Of a stretch of DNA of 64,000 nt, positions 1 to 10,152 are shown piece after piece. Under the pieces are notes generated by a model, which searched no databases, was not told the DNA's origin, and worked only from the letters and a program-made list of their open reading frames with translations. Location of the stretch: contig CAUBVH010000011.1 in assembly GCA_958439425.1 (NCBI GenBank), forward strand, positions 7,532 to 71,531, written 5' to 3'. How positions within the stretch are numbered: the stretch's first letter is position 1; every line of letters starts with the position of its first letter. The DNA is from an uncultured Collinsella sp. GTDB lineage: Bacteria; Actinomycetota; Coriobacteriia; Coriobacteriales; Coriobacteriaceae. The position numbers and the translations under genes are program-made.

Positions 1-1
1 C

Positions 2-370
2 AAATATCGAAACGGAGGTTTTGAGTGAGCCGGCGTAGAGGCTGGTGGCAGCTTGAACAACGAAGAGAATGCCGAGCACCTTCAAGCATGTCGCAGACCC
101 TTTCTTGAAGGGGTCTCCGCTCTTGATCGTCCACACGAGAACGGCGCTGAGGATGGTCGTAGCGATACCGATGACGGCAGGGACCAATGTCGAGATCGCA
201 AGGGCTGGATACGCGGGGGAGTCTGCAATTACAGGGTTGTCGAGCACTTCGATTGCTGGCTTTAAGGAGAACGCCACTTGTGCGATGGCGGTGGCGCAAA
301 GGGTCGCAGAGGCTATCGCACATGCGATGCGGAAGGAATGAAGCCGGGGAGTGCGATTGTCGGAACTCAT
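2..370 (-). CDS. DUF2975-like membrane protein (N-terminal part, runs off the left edge)
   Basis: The minus strand stays open from an ATG at 370 to the window edge (123 codons, no stop), and an AGGAGGTTATT-like ribosome site lies just before the ATG. The visible protein has an N-terminal hydrophobic segment (about residues 14-33), an extracytoplasmic stretch, a second membrane segment (about 66-88), then a short loop WTIKSGDPFKKGSATCLKVL and a third hydrophobic segment. A loop of this kind, with G-x-PF between transmembrane helices 2 and 3, is typical of the DUF2975 (YoaS-like) family, which often lies next to a small Cro/CI regulator that would be outside the window. The family call is an inference from pattern; function is unknown. 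It is divergent from the peptide gene at 491 and shares a palindromic intergenic region with it. Forward ORFs over the same bases lack a ribosome site and are shadows. Confidence 0.65.
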   Translation of the reverse strand, partial: MSSDNRTPRLHSFRIACAIASATLCATAIAQVAFSLKPAIEVLDNPVIADSPAYPALAISTLVPAVIGIATTILSAVLVWTIKSGDPFKKGSATCLKVLGILFVVQAATSLYAGSLKTSVSIF

Positions 371-407
371 AATAACCTCCGAAGAATTTAAAAAACTCAG
401 GTTACTT

Positions 408-426
408 TTTAACAGTTTATGTTAAA
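408..426. promoter_or_regulatory. palindrome TTTAAC-N7-GTTAAA between divergent genes
   Basis: An inverted repeat with arms TTTAAC (408-413) and GTTAAA (421-426) sits in the A/T-rich gap between the divergent membrane gene (start 370) and the peptide gene (start 491). A TTGACT hexamer (427-432) directly abuts it and could be the -35 of the rightward promoter, although no good -10 is visible. A shared operator is an inference. Confidence 0.35.
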
Positions 427-490
427 TTGACTTTGCCGGCAAGTAATCACAGCATGCTGCAACCGAAACCCCTCTAGAGTGGAGAGGATT

Positions 491-856
491 ATGTTCAGTA
501 CTGTTAAGTCGTGTAAGCTCTTGGTTTTCCTCGGCCTCGCTCTTTGTCTGTTGCTGCCGGGAGCCCCCGCTTTTGCGGATACCCCGATGCCTCCTTCCCA
601 GGAGAGCAGCCAGTGTGCCCTCGTTGAGCCCCTCGGGTATACGGACGACGTCGTCGATACCTACTGGAGCTACAGCTGTCCTCGCGGCGTAAGCGGGCAC
701 AGCATCTCGATGTTCAACATCTCTTACAAGACGATCTCCTACCGAAATGGCTATCGCCGATCCGCGCATCATAGGGAATCCCGCCTCGCTGCAATGTGCT
801 CCTGTGGTGTTCTTGGCACAACTGATAAATGGCAATTTGTCTATAGCACCTACTAG
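491..856 (+). CDS. secreted peptide 1, bacteriocin-like (lactococcin 972-type context)
   Basis: This is a 121-residue protein with a Sec signal peptide (hydrophobic core about residues 9-22, likely cleavage after AFA near 29). The start was chosen at ATG 491 because GGAGAGG lies 4 nt upstream; the in-frame GTG at 479 has no such site. The mature part is about 92 residues, rich in Tyr, Ser and Arg, with four Cys (42, 63, 103, 105). Its core Y79-KTISYRNGY88 matches Y72-RQLRYNKGY81 of the second small exported protein at 5861, so the two are paralogues. It is followed by a large ABC-type permease and an ATPase, the order known for lactococcin 972-type loci (small secreted protein, large membrane protein, ATPase). 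I do not see a convincing lactococcin 972 domain, so bacteriocin is an inference; an exported signal or envelope protein is possible. Confidence 0.6.
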   Translation: MFSTVKSCKLLVFLGLALCLLLPGAPAFADTPMPPSQESSQCALVEPLGYTDDVVDTYWSYSCPRGVSGHSISMFNISYKTISYRNGYRRSAHHRESRLAAMCSCGVLGTTDKWQFVYSTY

Positions 857-866
857 ATGCGAGGAA

Positions 867-889
867 GGGCCGAGCATTTTGTTCGGCCC
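867..889 (+). terminator. hairpin between peptide and permease genes (partial terminator/attenuator)
   Basis: The stem is GGGCCGA (867-873) with TCGGCCC (883-889), and the loop is 9 nt. It begins 11 nt after the peptide stop and is followed only by a pyrimidine-rich stretch, so readthrough is likely. This would let the small peptide be made in excess over the transporter, a common arrangement in bacteriocin operons (inference). Confidence 0.5.
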
Positions 890-922
890 CTCTGTTCCGA
901 CTGGATGAGGTTAAGGTTGGCG

Positions 923-3145
923 ATGAATATGCTCAAAATCTCGAAGGCGATCTTTAGGTCGCTTCTCTCCTCCAGGTCGCTCTGTGTTGTCGTTGTTGCG
1001 TTGATGGTTCTTTGTGCTCTGCCCGTCTTCAGGAGCGCGGCTGGCATCAACGGACGGGTCGAATACCTCGAGTCGGGAATAACCCGTGTTGAGCAGGAAT
1101 TGTCAGCATCCTATGCGGATGCGCTTGTGAATGCGGGGGAGGACGGTGTCTATACCTCTTCATCAAGCATGCCCGCGCTTCTGTACCCTCTTGCCGCGGG
1201 ACGTCTTATCTTGGCACCGCTCTCTCCCCTACTTCCGTTTCTGCAGATATCGGATGGAGAGTACACCTATTATGACGGATCGAAGGAGTACTTGCTATGG
1301 GTCGCAACGGCCGTTGCCGTCTCGTTCCTTGCCGCGCGTCTTAACAAACGTGAAAAGCTCATCATCCAGGCACCGATGGGCGAGCTGGGTAGACTTGTTG
1401 CATCGAGCGTATGGGCGAGTGTTTTTGCAATGCTTGCCGTCCTCGCCATCAATCTTCCAGGGATAATCGCCGCGCTTGTGAAGAATGGCCCGGGCTCGCC
1501 GTTCTATCCGATTGGCTACATTCAATATGCGACTCCGGTTATCAAACCGGCTTGGCTGGTGTTCGCGCAGACGGCCATCTTGCAATTCTTGGTGGCAGCG
1601 TTCATCTCGCTTGTCGTTCACCTTGCCGTGAAGATTGCCAATAACCCTACGCTTGGAATCGTGTTCGTATGTGCCCTGATGGGGGTGACGATGGTTCCCG
1701 GGTATTACGGAAGATCCATCGCTTTACGTGAGTTCGCCCTGTTGAATCCCCTTACGTATGCGAACACTGAGTTGACCGTCGGCGCCTATAGCCCGTACCC
1801 GACAACGCAGATAGTGAATCTGCCTGGACTTTGCTTCGAGCGTGGCGCGATTGCCCTCGTATGCGCAATCGGGATCGAGGTGCTGGCAATTAGCCTGCTT
1901 TGCGTTGCTGGAAAGAGCGGCTGCGCGTGCCCGATATCCCCGATTTGTCTTGAGAGAGGTTCCTTCACTGCATCGAGAACGGCAACTCGTTCGAGCGCTT
2001 GTGCCTCCGCCGTTGCATACGTAAGAACGATGGGGAAACTGCTCCTGCGTTCTCCTACCCTCGCCGTATGCGCGATTGCAATGTCGACGACGATGCTGGC
2101 CCCGGCTCTGGTCGAGATGTTTCCTGACGCTGATAACGTTTCCGCTGTTCGGTATAGGGATGGGGAGCTCCGTTCAATAGATCGGTATCTAGAGCAGAAC
2201 GCTGCGAATATGGACGTCGAGGGCAAAGCGGCCCTGGAAGACATGCGGGATGCTCTTTCGGGTTTCGTGTACGCGCCTATGCCTGCGGAGGGGTTTCGAA
2301 GCCTTGCGACGTACGAGCGCGCTCGAGGTGAGCTGGGCGCGGCAGATGCGACTCTCCTGCAATCGATCGGAATCGAGCCGGAGACTCCTTCTCGTGCGGA
2401 GGCGCGCGCCCTTCTGCTTGAGTCGATCGCGAGCTTGCCGGACCCCAAGGTTTACGAGTTAAGTACGAAGATGCCCCCATTAATCCTCCTTTCGTATCTC
2501 CAGGCAGCGCTTCCCTCCTTATTTTTGCTGTTGCCCGTGGTTGTCACATCGCTCGCGTGCACCCACCTGCAGTGTCGTTCCCTTCTGGTTCTCCAGATCC
2601 CCGCAACAGCGCATGTGCGTTTTCTGACGGCTGTTGCGCTGGCTCTCCTGCTTGGCTTGGTGCTGCTTTTGGTGTCGATGGTTCCCGCTGTCGTTGTGTC
2701 CGTGATTAAGAACGGTGCGGGTGGATCGGAGTATCCCGTCGCTCTCATTCGGGCGGGAGCTTCGACAACGTCCATGGTGGGGGAGGCGGTGTTGTGCAGT
2801 ATTCCGTTGCTGGTCATGGCATACGGCGTGATTTCCGTCGTCGCTGCGTTGACAGCAGCGATTAGCCGCAACCCCGTTGTCACCGGAATGGTTTGCGCGG
2901 TTCTCTTGGTGTTGGGTTCGTTGAGCGCTCATGTTGAAAGCGTGGGCATGGGCGTCGCGCTGCTGGCTCCATTCGCCTCGTTTGATCCCGCTTCCCAGGT
3001 GGGGACGATTGGGTTCCTTGGGCGAGGGACGAACGCGATGCCTTTTGGAGAGGTCGTCGGCGCATCGGGCGCTCTGCTGGTGGTCTTGGGCGCCGTATCT
3101 CCGTTGATGGTGCGCCTGAGTGTTCCAAAGATCGAAAGGGGATGA
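923..3145 (+). CDS. large ABC-2-like membrane permease, internally duplicated
   Basis: The protein is about 740 residues with many membrane segments and is made of two repeated halves. Each half has an N-terminal transmembrane helix, a large extracytoplasmic region, then about five helices. Corresponding loops are similar: NGPGSPFYPIGYIQ in half 1 and NGAGGSEYPVALIR in half 2. The start was placed at ATG 923, preceded by AAGG at 913-916; in-frame ATGs at 857 and 905 are less likely because 857 abuts the upstream stop and lies before the hairpin. Its stop overlaps the start of the ATPase gene (ATGA), so the pair is translationally coupled and probably forms one transporter. A single half of the same kind is fused to an ATPase in the next cassette (4045). 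I do not recognise a named family; export of, or immunity to, the neighbouring peptide is inferred from context. Confidence 0.7.
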   Translation: MNMLKISKAIFRSLLSSRSLCVVVVALMVLCALPVFRSAAGINGRVEYLESGITRVEQELSASYADALVNAGEDGVYTSSSSMPALLYPLAAGRLILAPLSPLLPFLQISDGEYTYYDGSKEYLLWVATAVAVSFLAARLNKREKLIIQAPMGELGRLVASSVWASVFAMLAVLAINLPGIIAALVKNGPGSPFYPIGYIQYATPVIKPAWLVFAQTAILQFLVAAFISLVVHLAVKIANNPTLGIVFVCALMGVTMVPGYYGRSIALREFALLNPLTYANTELTVGAYSPYPTTQIVNLPGLCFERGAIALVCAIGIEVLAISLLCVAGKSGCACPISPICLERGSFTASRTATRSSACASAVAYVRTMGKLLLRSPTLAVCAIAMSTTMLAPALVEMFPDADNVSAVRYRDGELRSIDRYLEQNAANMDVEGKAALEDMRDALSGFVYAPMPAEGFRSLATYERARGELGAADATLLQSIGIEPETPSRAEARALLLESIASLPDPKVYELSTKMPPLILLSYLQAALPSLFLLLPVVVTSLACTHLQCRSLLVLQIPATAHVRFLTAVALALLLGLVLLLVSMVPAVVVSVIKNGAGGSEYPVALIRAGASTTSMVGEAVLCSIPLLVMAYGVISVVAALTAAISRNPVVTGMVCAVLLVLGSLSAHVESVGMGVALLAPFASFDPASQVGTIGFLGRGTNAMPFGEVVGASGALLVVLGAVSPLMVRLSVPKIERG

Positions 3146-3891
3146 TCTCGATGATTGACCTTCAAACGCTGACGATCTCTTATGGAAAGAAGGTGCTCGT
3201 AGATTCGGTGAACGCTGAGTTTGCCCCGGGTACGGTCTACGGTCTCGTCGCTCCGAACGGGCATGGAAAGACGACGTTGCTGCGTGCGATGGCAGGTTTG
3301 CCGGGTCCTCGCGTGGACGGGAGCATCGTTCTGGATGAGGTGCAGGGTACGGGTGCGAGAGAGGTCCGTTCTATGATCTTCTATGCACCTGGTGAGGGGA
3401 CGCTGCTGTATCCCGGATTGCGTGCGGAAGATCACCTCAAGATGGTTTGCGATATGTGGCCGCATGCTCGCGATATCGAAGAGATAGTGGAACAAACGCA
3501 GATAGGCGAGTTCGCGAAGATGAGGATCCGCACTCTGAGCCAGGGCATGAAGCAGCAGCTTACCCTGGCGATTGCGTATGCGACGGGCGCGCGGTACCTT
3601 CTATTAGATGAGCCCATGAACGCGCTCGACCCCAGCAGGGTGGACTTGCATTCCGAGATTCTCAGGAAGCTGGCCGATTCTGGTACGTGCATCATCATGT
3701 CATCCCACATCTTGGATTCGGTCGATAGGCTGTGCGATGAGATTCTGTTTTTGAAGGATGGGAGGCTCATTAGAAGCATTCCGCAAGATGATGCTGCGCC
3801 GAAGTCTCCTGGATCCCATTTCGCAAAGCCTGCCGGACGCGCCGAGGGTGCGCTAAGCACGTATCGGCGACTCTACGAAAAGGGCGGGTAG
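3142..3891 (+). CDS. ABC transporter ATP-binding protein
   Basis: This is a 249-residue ABC ATPase. Visible motifs are Walker A (APNGHGKTT, about residues 38-46), signature LSQGMKQQ, Walker B YLLLDEP and the H-loop SSH. It is closest in style to ABC-2 exporter ATPases with the LSxGMKQ signature. The ATG at 3142 overlaps the permease stop; the in-frame ATG at 3151 has better spacing from AAAGGGG (3135-3141) and may be the real start. It energises the permease just upstream. The C-terminal 50 residues after the H-loop are poorly conserved in type and rich in Ala, Gly and Pro. Confidence 0.9.
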   Translation: MISMIDLQTLTISYGKKVLVDSVNAEFAPGTVYGLVAPNGHGKTTLLRAMAGLPGPRVDGSIVLDEVQGTGAREVRSMIFYAPGEGTLLYPGLRAEDHLKMVCDMWPHARDIEEIVEQTQIGEFAKMRIRTLSQGMKQQLTLAIAYATGARYLLLDEPMNALDPSRVDLHSEILRKLADSGTCIIMSSHILDSVDRLCDEILFLKDGRLIRSIPQDDAAPKSPGSHFAKPAGRAEGALSTYRRLYEKGG

Positions 3892-4044
3892 AAATGCAAG
3901 TTAAAAATCTATGTGGCCAATGTGATACCGTTGAACCCGCGTATCGATACCGCTCAGCCATTCGCCTCGCCCCCGTCGCACGTATCTTCATCCGGTCTGT
4001 TACTTTTAATCTAACGATTCTTTGAGGAACGTAGGTGCTTCCAA

Positions 4045-5859
4045 ATGTACTGTCGACTTCTTCTCAAACTGATCCTAAGAGACAGGGCCGCATGGATTTG
4101 TACGCTCGTTCTCGCTGCAGCCTTTTCCGTCCCCATTGCGTTCAATTCACCCATCTACGGGCCCTTCTTTATGAAGCAGGGCATGCAGAGCTTTGTCGAC
4201 GCATTCAATACGCGCGCACCCCAGGCCAACGGCACAGACCTATCGCCAGAGCAGCAAGCTGACGCGGAGCTTGCAAGATACGCGAACGCCGCCCTTGCCG
4301 CTCAAACCGACGCCGCCTTTCTCGATTCTGCCGAGAGCTACTACGCGCTCATGGACGAAGGCTTCCAATCCGGGTCCATCGTGGGAGACCGAGAGACCAA
4401 TGACGCAGACCTCGCGTATTGCCGTGCCCTGAGCAGCTCCGGCATCACGGATATCCCAGCCTCCGCAAACGACCTGCCATTCCTTTCCTTCCTGCCTTAC
4501 GCCATTGCCACGGCGCCGTCTTTCCTTCCCTTCATCCCCTTCCTTCTCTCGTCGATACTCGTGCTCGGCGCCACAAGGCCCGGGACCCTGGCGGCAAAGG
4601 CGCCCGCGCCCAAATTCCGGCGCCTTATCCAGATCGTGTTCTCGATAATCGCCGCGGGGACCGCGATGCTCCTCGCCGGCCTCGCACCCGGGGGCATTTA
4701 CGCCTTGGCCCTAAACGGCTTCGGGCAAATTGGGTACCCGATCGCCTTCTTCCATGACGGCGCGCTTACCACCACGACCGCGGGAAACGTCTTCACAGCC
4801 CTGCTTCTCGCGCTGCTTGCGGGCGGAACCTTGATATCCGTTTGCTCCGCCGTCATATCGACCGCAACGAGGCGCGTCCTCGCGGGCCCCCTTACCTCCG
4901 CGCTGCTTGTCGCGGCCCCGGCATTCCCGTTACTGTCCGATTCGGCACTAGGGCATAATGCCGCGCTCAATCTCCTGCCACTGCCCGTATTCTCGCCTAT
5001 CGAGGCAACGGGTTACGTAGGATGCTTCCCGACAGAATTCATTGGCTCCGGTTCAGGCAGCGCATCGATGCTTGCCGTGGCCCTGGCATACGTCGCGGTC
5101 TTTTTTACGGTCGGCGCCGTTGCGACACGTTCGCCCAAACAGTCTGGACCCGCGAAAAAGCACCATGGGCTCGAGCTTCTGGACGCGAGCGTGGGATACG
5201 GAAGCACGACGATACTTTCAATCGGGTCGCTTTTCCTGAGCCCGGGAACGGCGGCGGGCCTCGTTGCTCCCAACGGCTCGGGGAAAACCACCCTTCTTGA
5301 AGCGCTGTCGGGCCAATTTCCCACCCGCATCCGCTCGGGAAGCCTGGCGGCAGACGGAATCTGCCAACGTCGATCAGCCGAATTTGCAGAACTCGTCTAC
5401 CTGAGCTCTTCGGGCGGCGCGGATCTCTATCCCACGCTATCGGCCATCGAGCACCTTGCTTTCGTTAGGGAGGCGTGGAAATCGGCCGCCGACATCGACT
5501 CGCTCTGCGACTCCCTCGGAATCTCCCCATATCTCGACAAGCCGACCCGTAAACTCTCGACAGGAATGAAGCAGCAGGTAAAGCTTGCCATGGCGATATC
5601 GACCGATTGCCCGTACCTCATCCTCGATGAACCGCTGAACGGCCTCGATCCGGGAAAGCGGAAAACCTCCTGCGACGCGATGCGCAGCGAGGTGGCGCGG
5701 GGACGAAGCGTGCTCATTTCAAGCCATCTGCTCGACGACCTGGCAGACCTCACCGACTCGTTCTACTTCATCGAGGCCGGCACGCTCGTGGAAAAGATCG
5801 AGTCGTCCTCGCAGACGCTCAAGCAGGAATACCTCGATACATACGAGGGAGGCGAATGA
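4045..5859 (+). CDS. fused ABC permease-ATPase (second export cassette)
   Basis: This is a 604-residue fusion. Residues 1 to about 360 form a membrane domain with the same plan as one half of the permease at 923: an N-terminal helix, an extracytoplasmic domain to about residue 150, then about five helices. It contains the comparable loop NGFGQIGYPIAFFHDG. Residues 375-604 form an ABC ATPase with Walker A APNGSGKTT (about 408-416), signature LSTGMKQQ, Walker B YLILDEP and SSH. The protein probably works as a homodimer, since two membrane and two ATPase domains are needed. The gene overlaps nothing upstream but is followed within 1 nt by the second secreted peptide gene, so the cassette has the reverse order of the first. 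Role in export of, or immunity to, that peptide is an inference. Confidence 0.8.
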   Translation: MYCRLLLKLILRDRAAWICTLVLAAAFSVPIAFNSPIYGPFFMKQGMQSFVDAFNTRAPQANGTDLSPEQQADAELARYANAALAAQTDAAFLDSAESYYALMDEGFQSGSIVGDRETNDADLAYCRALSSSGITDIPASANDLPFLSFLPYAIATAPSFLPFIPFLLSSILVLGATRPGTLAAKAPAPKFRRLIQIVFSIIAAGTAMLLAGLAPGGIYALALNGFGQIGYPIAFFHDGALTTTTAGNVFTALLLALLAGGTLISVCSAVISTATRRVLAGPLTSALLVAAPAFPLLSDSALGHNAALNLLPLPVFSPIEATGYVGCFPTEFIGSGSGSASMLAVALAYVAVFFTVGAVATRSPKQSGPAKKHHGLELLDASVGYGSTTILSIGSLFLSPGTAAGLVAPNGSGKTTLLEALSGQFPTRIRSGSLAADGICQRRSAEFAELVYLSSSGGADLYPTLSAIEHLAFVREAWKSAADIDSLCDSLGISPYLDKPTRKLSTGMKQQVKLAMAISTDCPYLILDEPLNGLDPGKRKTSCDAMRSEVARGRSVLISSHLLDDLADLTDSFYFIEAGTLVEKIESSSQTLKQEYLDTYEGGE

Positions 5860-5860
5860 C

Positions 5861-6205
5861 ATGAAACTATTTGAACAGCTGAAGTCCAATGCGTCGCGCA
5901 TGGCTGTCTACGCCATCCTCGTGGCAACGGCTTTATGCGGAATCGCGGCACCCGTCTATGCGCTCAACGGAGAGAAAGGCGATGTCGAACCCGCGTACAT
6001 GGCTTCGACGGTTAAAGACCGGTACAAAGCCTTCTCTGGAGACACGTTTTACGTAGCAGAGTACGACACGACCTACCGTCAGCTTCGCTACAACAAGGGC
6101 TACGACTATCTAGGCGCAGAGGCAATCAGCTATACGTCGGGTTGGTACCGCTCCAACTATGGACACATAACCCAGTTCAAGTGTAACTACCGTGTGTACA
6201 ACTAA
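5861..6205 (+). CDS. secreted peptide 2, bacteriocin-like, paralogue of peptide 1
   Basis: The product has 114 residues with a signal peptide (hydrophobic core about residues 14-31, likely cleavage after VYA at 34). The start ATG at 5861 follows GGGAGGCGAATGAC and lies 1 nt after the stop of the fused transporter gene. The mature 80 residues are rich in Tyr (14 residues), with one Cys. The segment Y72-RQLRYNKGY81 parallels Y79-KTISYRNGY88 of the 491 gene, and both end in an aromatic tail (QF..Y..Y). The gene is followed by a strong terminator, so transporter and peptide share one transcript. Bacteriocin-type activity is inferred from size, export and neighbours only. Confidence 0.6.
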   Translation: MKLFEQLKSNASRMAVYAILVATALCGIAAPVYALNGEKGDVEPAYMASTVKDRYKAFSGDTFYVAEYDTTYRQLRYNKGYDYLGAEAISYTSGWYRSNYGHITQFKCNYRVYN

Positions 6206-6220
6206 AGCAACCGGCCGGGA

Positions 6221-6256
6221 CGAGGGGTGACGCAAAAGCGTCGCCCCTCGTTTTTA
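6221..6256 (+). terminator. intrinsic terminator after peptide 2
   Basis: The stem pairs CGAGGGGTGACGC with GCGTCGCCCCTCG around an AAAA loop and is followed by TTTTT. It closes the second export cassette. Confidence 0.9.
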
Positions 6257-6347
6257 ACCATGTCAACTGAACCTAGTTCAGTTTGGTTGATTTCCGATCT
6301 CAGCCGAACACATTGAGCGGAAAGGCCGTTCCCGCAGTCAGTCGAAC

Positions 6348-6378
6348 GTCCCCGGGGCCCTTCTCAGGCCCCGGGGAC
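6348..6378. repeat. perfect 12-bp GC hairpin GTCCCCGGGGCC/GGCCCCGGGGAC
   Basis: The arms lie at 6348-6359 and 6367-6378 with a 7-nt loop, in the roughly 370-nt gap between the export cassette and rpmE. A short TTTT follows on the plus strand. It could be a second terminator or a member of the GTCCCC/GGGGAC palindromes scattered in this window. The rest of the gap (6257-6347 and 6379-6459) shows no gene. Confidence 0.6.
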
Positions 6379-6459
6379 GGCATTTTCCCAGTTGAAGGAA
6401 CGGTGGAGATGTGTTTCGATGGGTCAGATTCGTGTCGTTCCGAAAAGACCGTGAACCTT

Positions 6460-6488
6460 TTGTGGGACGCGCGGCGCCGTGGTACCAT
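6460..6488 (+). promoter_or_regulatory. rpmE promoter
   Basis: TTGTGG (6460-6465), a 17-nt spacer and TACCAT (6483-6488) form a sigma-70-like promoter about 85 nt before the rpmE start, just upstream of the structured leader. Confidence 0.55.
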
Positions 6489-6501
6489 AGCCAAGTTTGT
6501 T

Positions 6502-6550
6502 GTCTTGGTCGGAAACCAAGACGCCTTATGCGCTGATCGGTAACCAGCGC
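6502..6550 (+). ncRNA. rpmE leader with two hairpins (candidate L31 ribosomal-protein leader)
   Basis: Two consecutive hairpins lie between promoter and gene. The first is GTCTTGGT (6502-6509) with ACCAAGAC (6515-6522). The second is GCGCTG (6530-6535) with CAGCGC (6545-6550). Structured autoregulatory leaders upstream of L31 genes have been described in several bacterial groups, including Coriobacteria. Membership of that class is inferred from position and shape; a covariance-model search would decide. Confidence 0.5.
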
Positions 6551-6572
6551 CTGACCAATAAGGAGTCCTACC

Positions 6573-6998
6573 ATGAAGCAGGGTATCCATCCCCAGTATG
6601 TCGAGTGCACGGTGACGTGCTCCTGCGGCAACACCTTCAAGACGCACGCTACCGTGTCCGAGATGAAGGTCGAGCTTTGCAACGAGTGCCACCCGTTCTA
6701 CACCGGCCAGCAGAAGTTCGTCGACACCGGTGGACGCGTCCAGCGCTTCGCCGACAAGTTCGGTGGCGCCGCTGCCGCCCAGCTCAAGAAGGCTGAGGAG
6801 GCCAAGGCTGCCAAGGCCGCCAAGGCTGCTGAGGCCGAGGCTGCTCGCAAGGCCGCCGCTGAGGCTAAGGCTGCCGAGAAGGCTAAGCGTGCCGCTAAGT
6901 TTGCCGAGGAGGCTGCCAAGCAGGCCGCCGAGGCTCCCGCAGAGGCTCCCGTCGAGGAGGCCGCTGCCGAGGCCGAGACCACCGAGGCTGCTGAGTAA
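6573..6998 (+). CDS. rpmE: 50S ribosomal protein bL31 with long C-terminal extension
   Basis: The first 70 or so residues are bL31: start MKQGIHPQY, zinc-type cysteines in [11 protein letters not shown] and [12 protein letters not shown], then [10 protein letters not shown]. The family is normally about 65-80 residues; this protein has 141. Residues 73-141 are an Ala/Lys/Glu-rich, helix-prone tail made of near-repeats of KAAKAAEA type, ending in an acidic Ala/Glu/Pro stretch. The first part of the tail is basic and could contact rRNA, and the last part is acidic. The gene is monocistronic, with its own promoter, leader hairpins and terminator. The identity is certain; the role of the tail is unknown. 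Confidence 0.95.
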   Translation: MKQGIHPQYVECTVTCSCGNTFKTHATVSEMKVELCNECHPFYTGQQKFVDTGGRVQRFADKFGGAAAAQLKKAEEAKAAKAAKAAEAEAARKAAAEAKAAEKAKRAAKFAEEAAKQAAEAPAEAPVEEAAAEAETTEAAE

Positions 6999-7033
6999 AT
7001 AGCTCGCCGCGGAATCGCTCGCATTCATGGCAT

Positions 7034-7075
7034 AAGGGCCGTGCATCCGTTCGGGTGCGCGGCCCTTTTCTTTTT
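7034..7075 (+). terminator. intrinsic terminator after rpmE
   Basis: The stem AAGGGCCGTGCA pairs with TGCGCGGCCCTT around TCCGTTCGGG and is followed by TTTTCTTTTT. Confidence 0.85.
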
Positions 7076-7110
7076 ATTGGTGCAAGCTAGCTCGTCCCCA
7101 TTGCACCAGA

Positions 7111-7143
7111 TTGGTGCGAAGGGGACAGGTTGGTTTGCACCAA
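7111..7143. repeat. REP-like palindrome with GGGGACAGGTT core, copy 1
   Basis: The arms TTGGTGCGAA (7111-7120) and TTTGCACCAA (7134-7143) enclose GGGGACAGGTTGG. A GTCCCC lies just upstream (7094-7099). Similar palindromes occur at 7175, 19271 and 41927. Such GGGACAGGT elements resemble REP sequences linked to Y1/RAYT transposases in other phyla (recollection, not checked). No such transposase is in the window. Confidence 0.6.
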
Positions 7144-7174
7144 ATGGCAGAGTGACGGCGTTTTCCCAGATAAA

Positions 7175-7209
7175 ACCTGCCAAAATAAACCAGTCCCTTT
7201 TTGGCAGGT
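7175..7209. repeat. REP-like palindrome with GGGAC core, copy 2
   Basis: The arms ACCTGCCAAAA (7175-7185) and TTTTGGCAGGT (7199-7209) are perfect; the loop holds AACCAGTCCC, which on the minus strand reads GGGACTGGTT. Nearly the same element recurs at 19271-19309. The remaining intergenic bases up to secA (7210-7344) show no gene. Confidence 0.65.
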
Positions 7210-7344
7210 CGGTCGGGTCGTAGTTATTACGTGGCGGTCGAGGTCGACCGTATAGGCCGCGTCCTGTTTGGCTAAAGTACATTTATCTGTGTTTAACTCG
7301 CCCGAGGCTGCATGGCGTGGGCGATGGCCAAAAAGGAAAACCAC

Positions 7345-10151
<2,807 letters not shown>

Positions 10152-10152
<1 letters not shown>

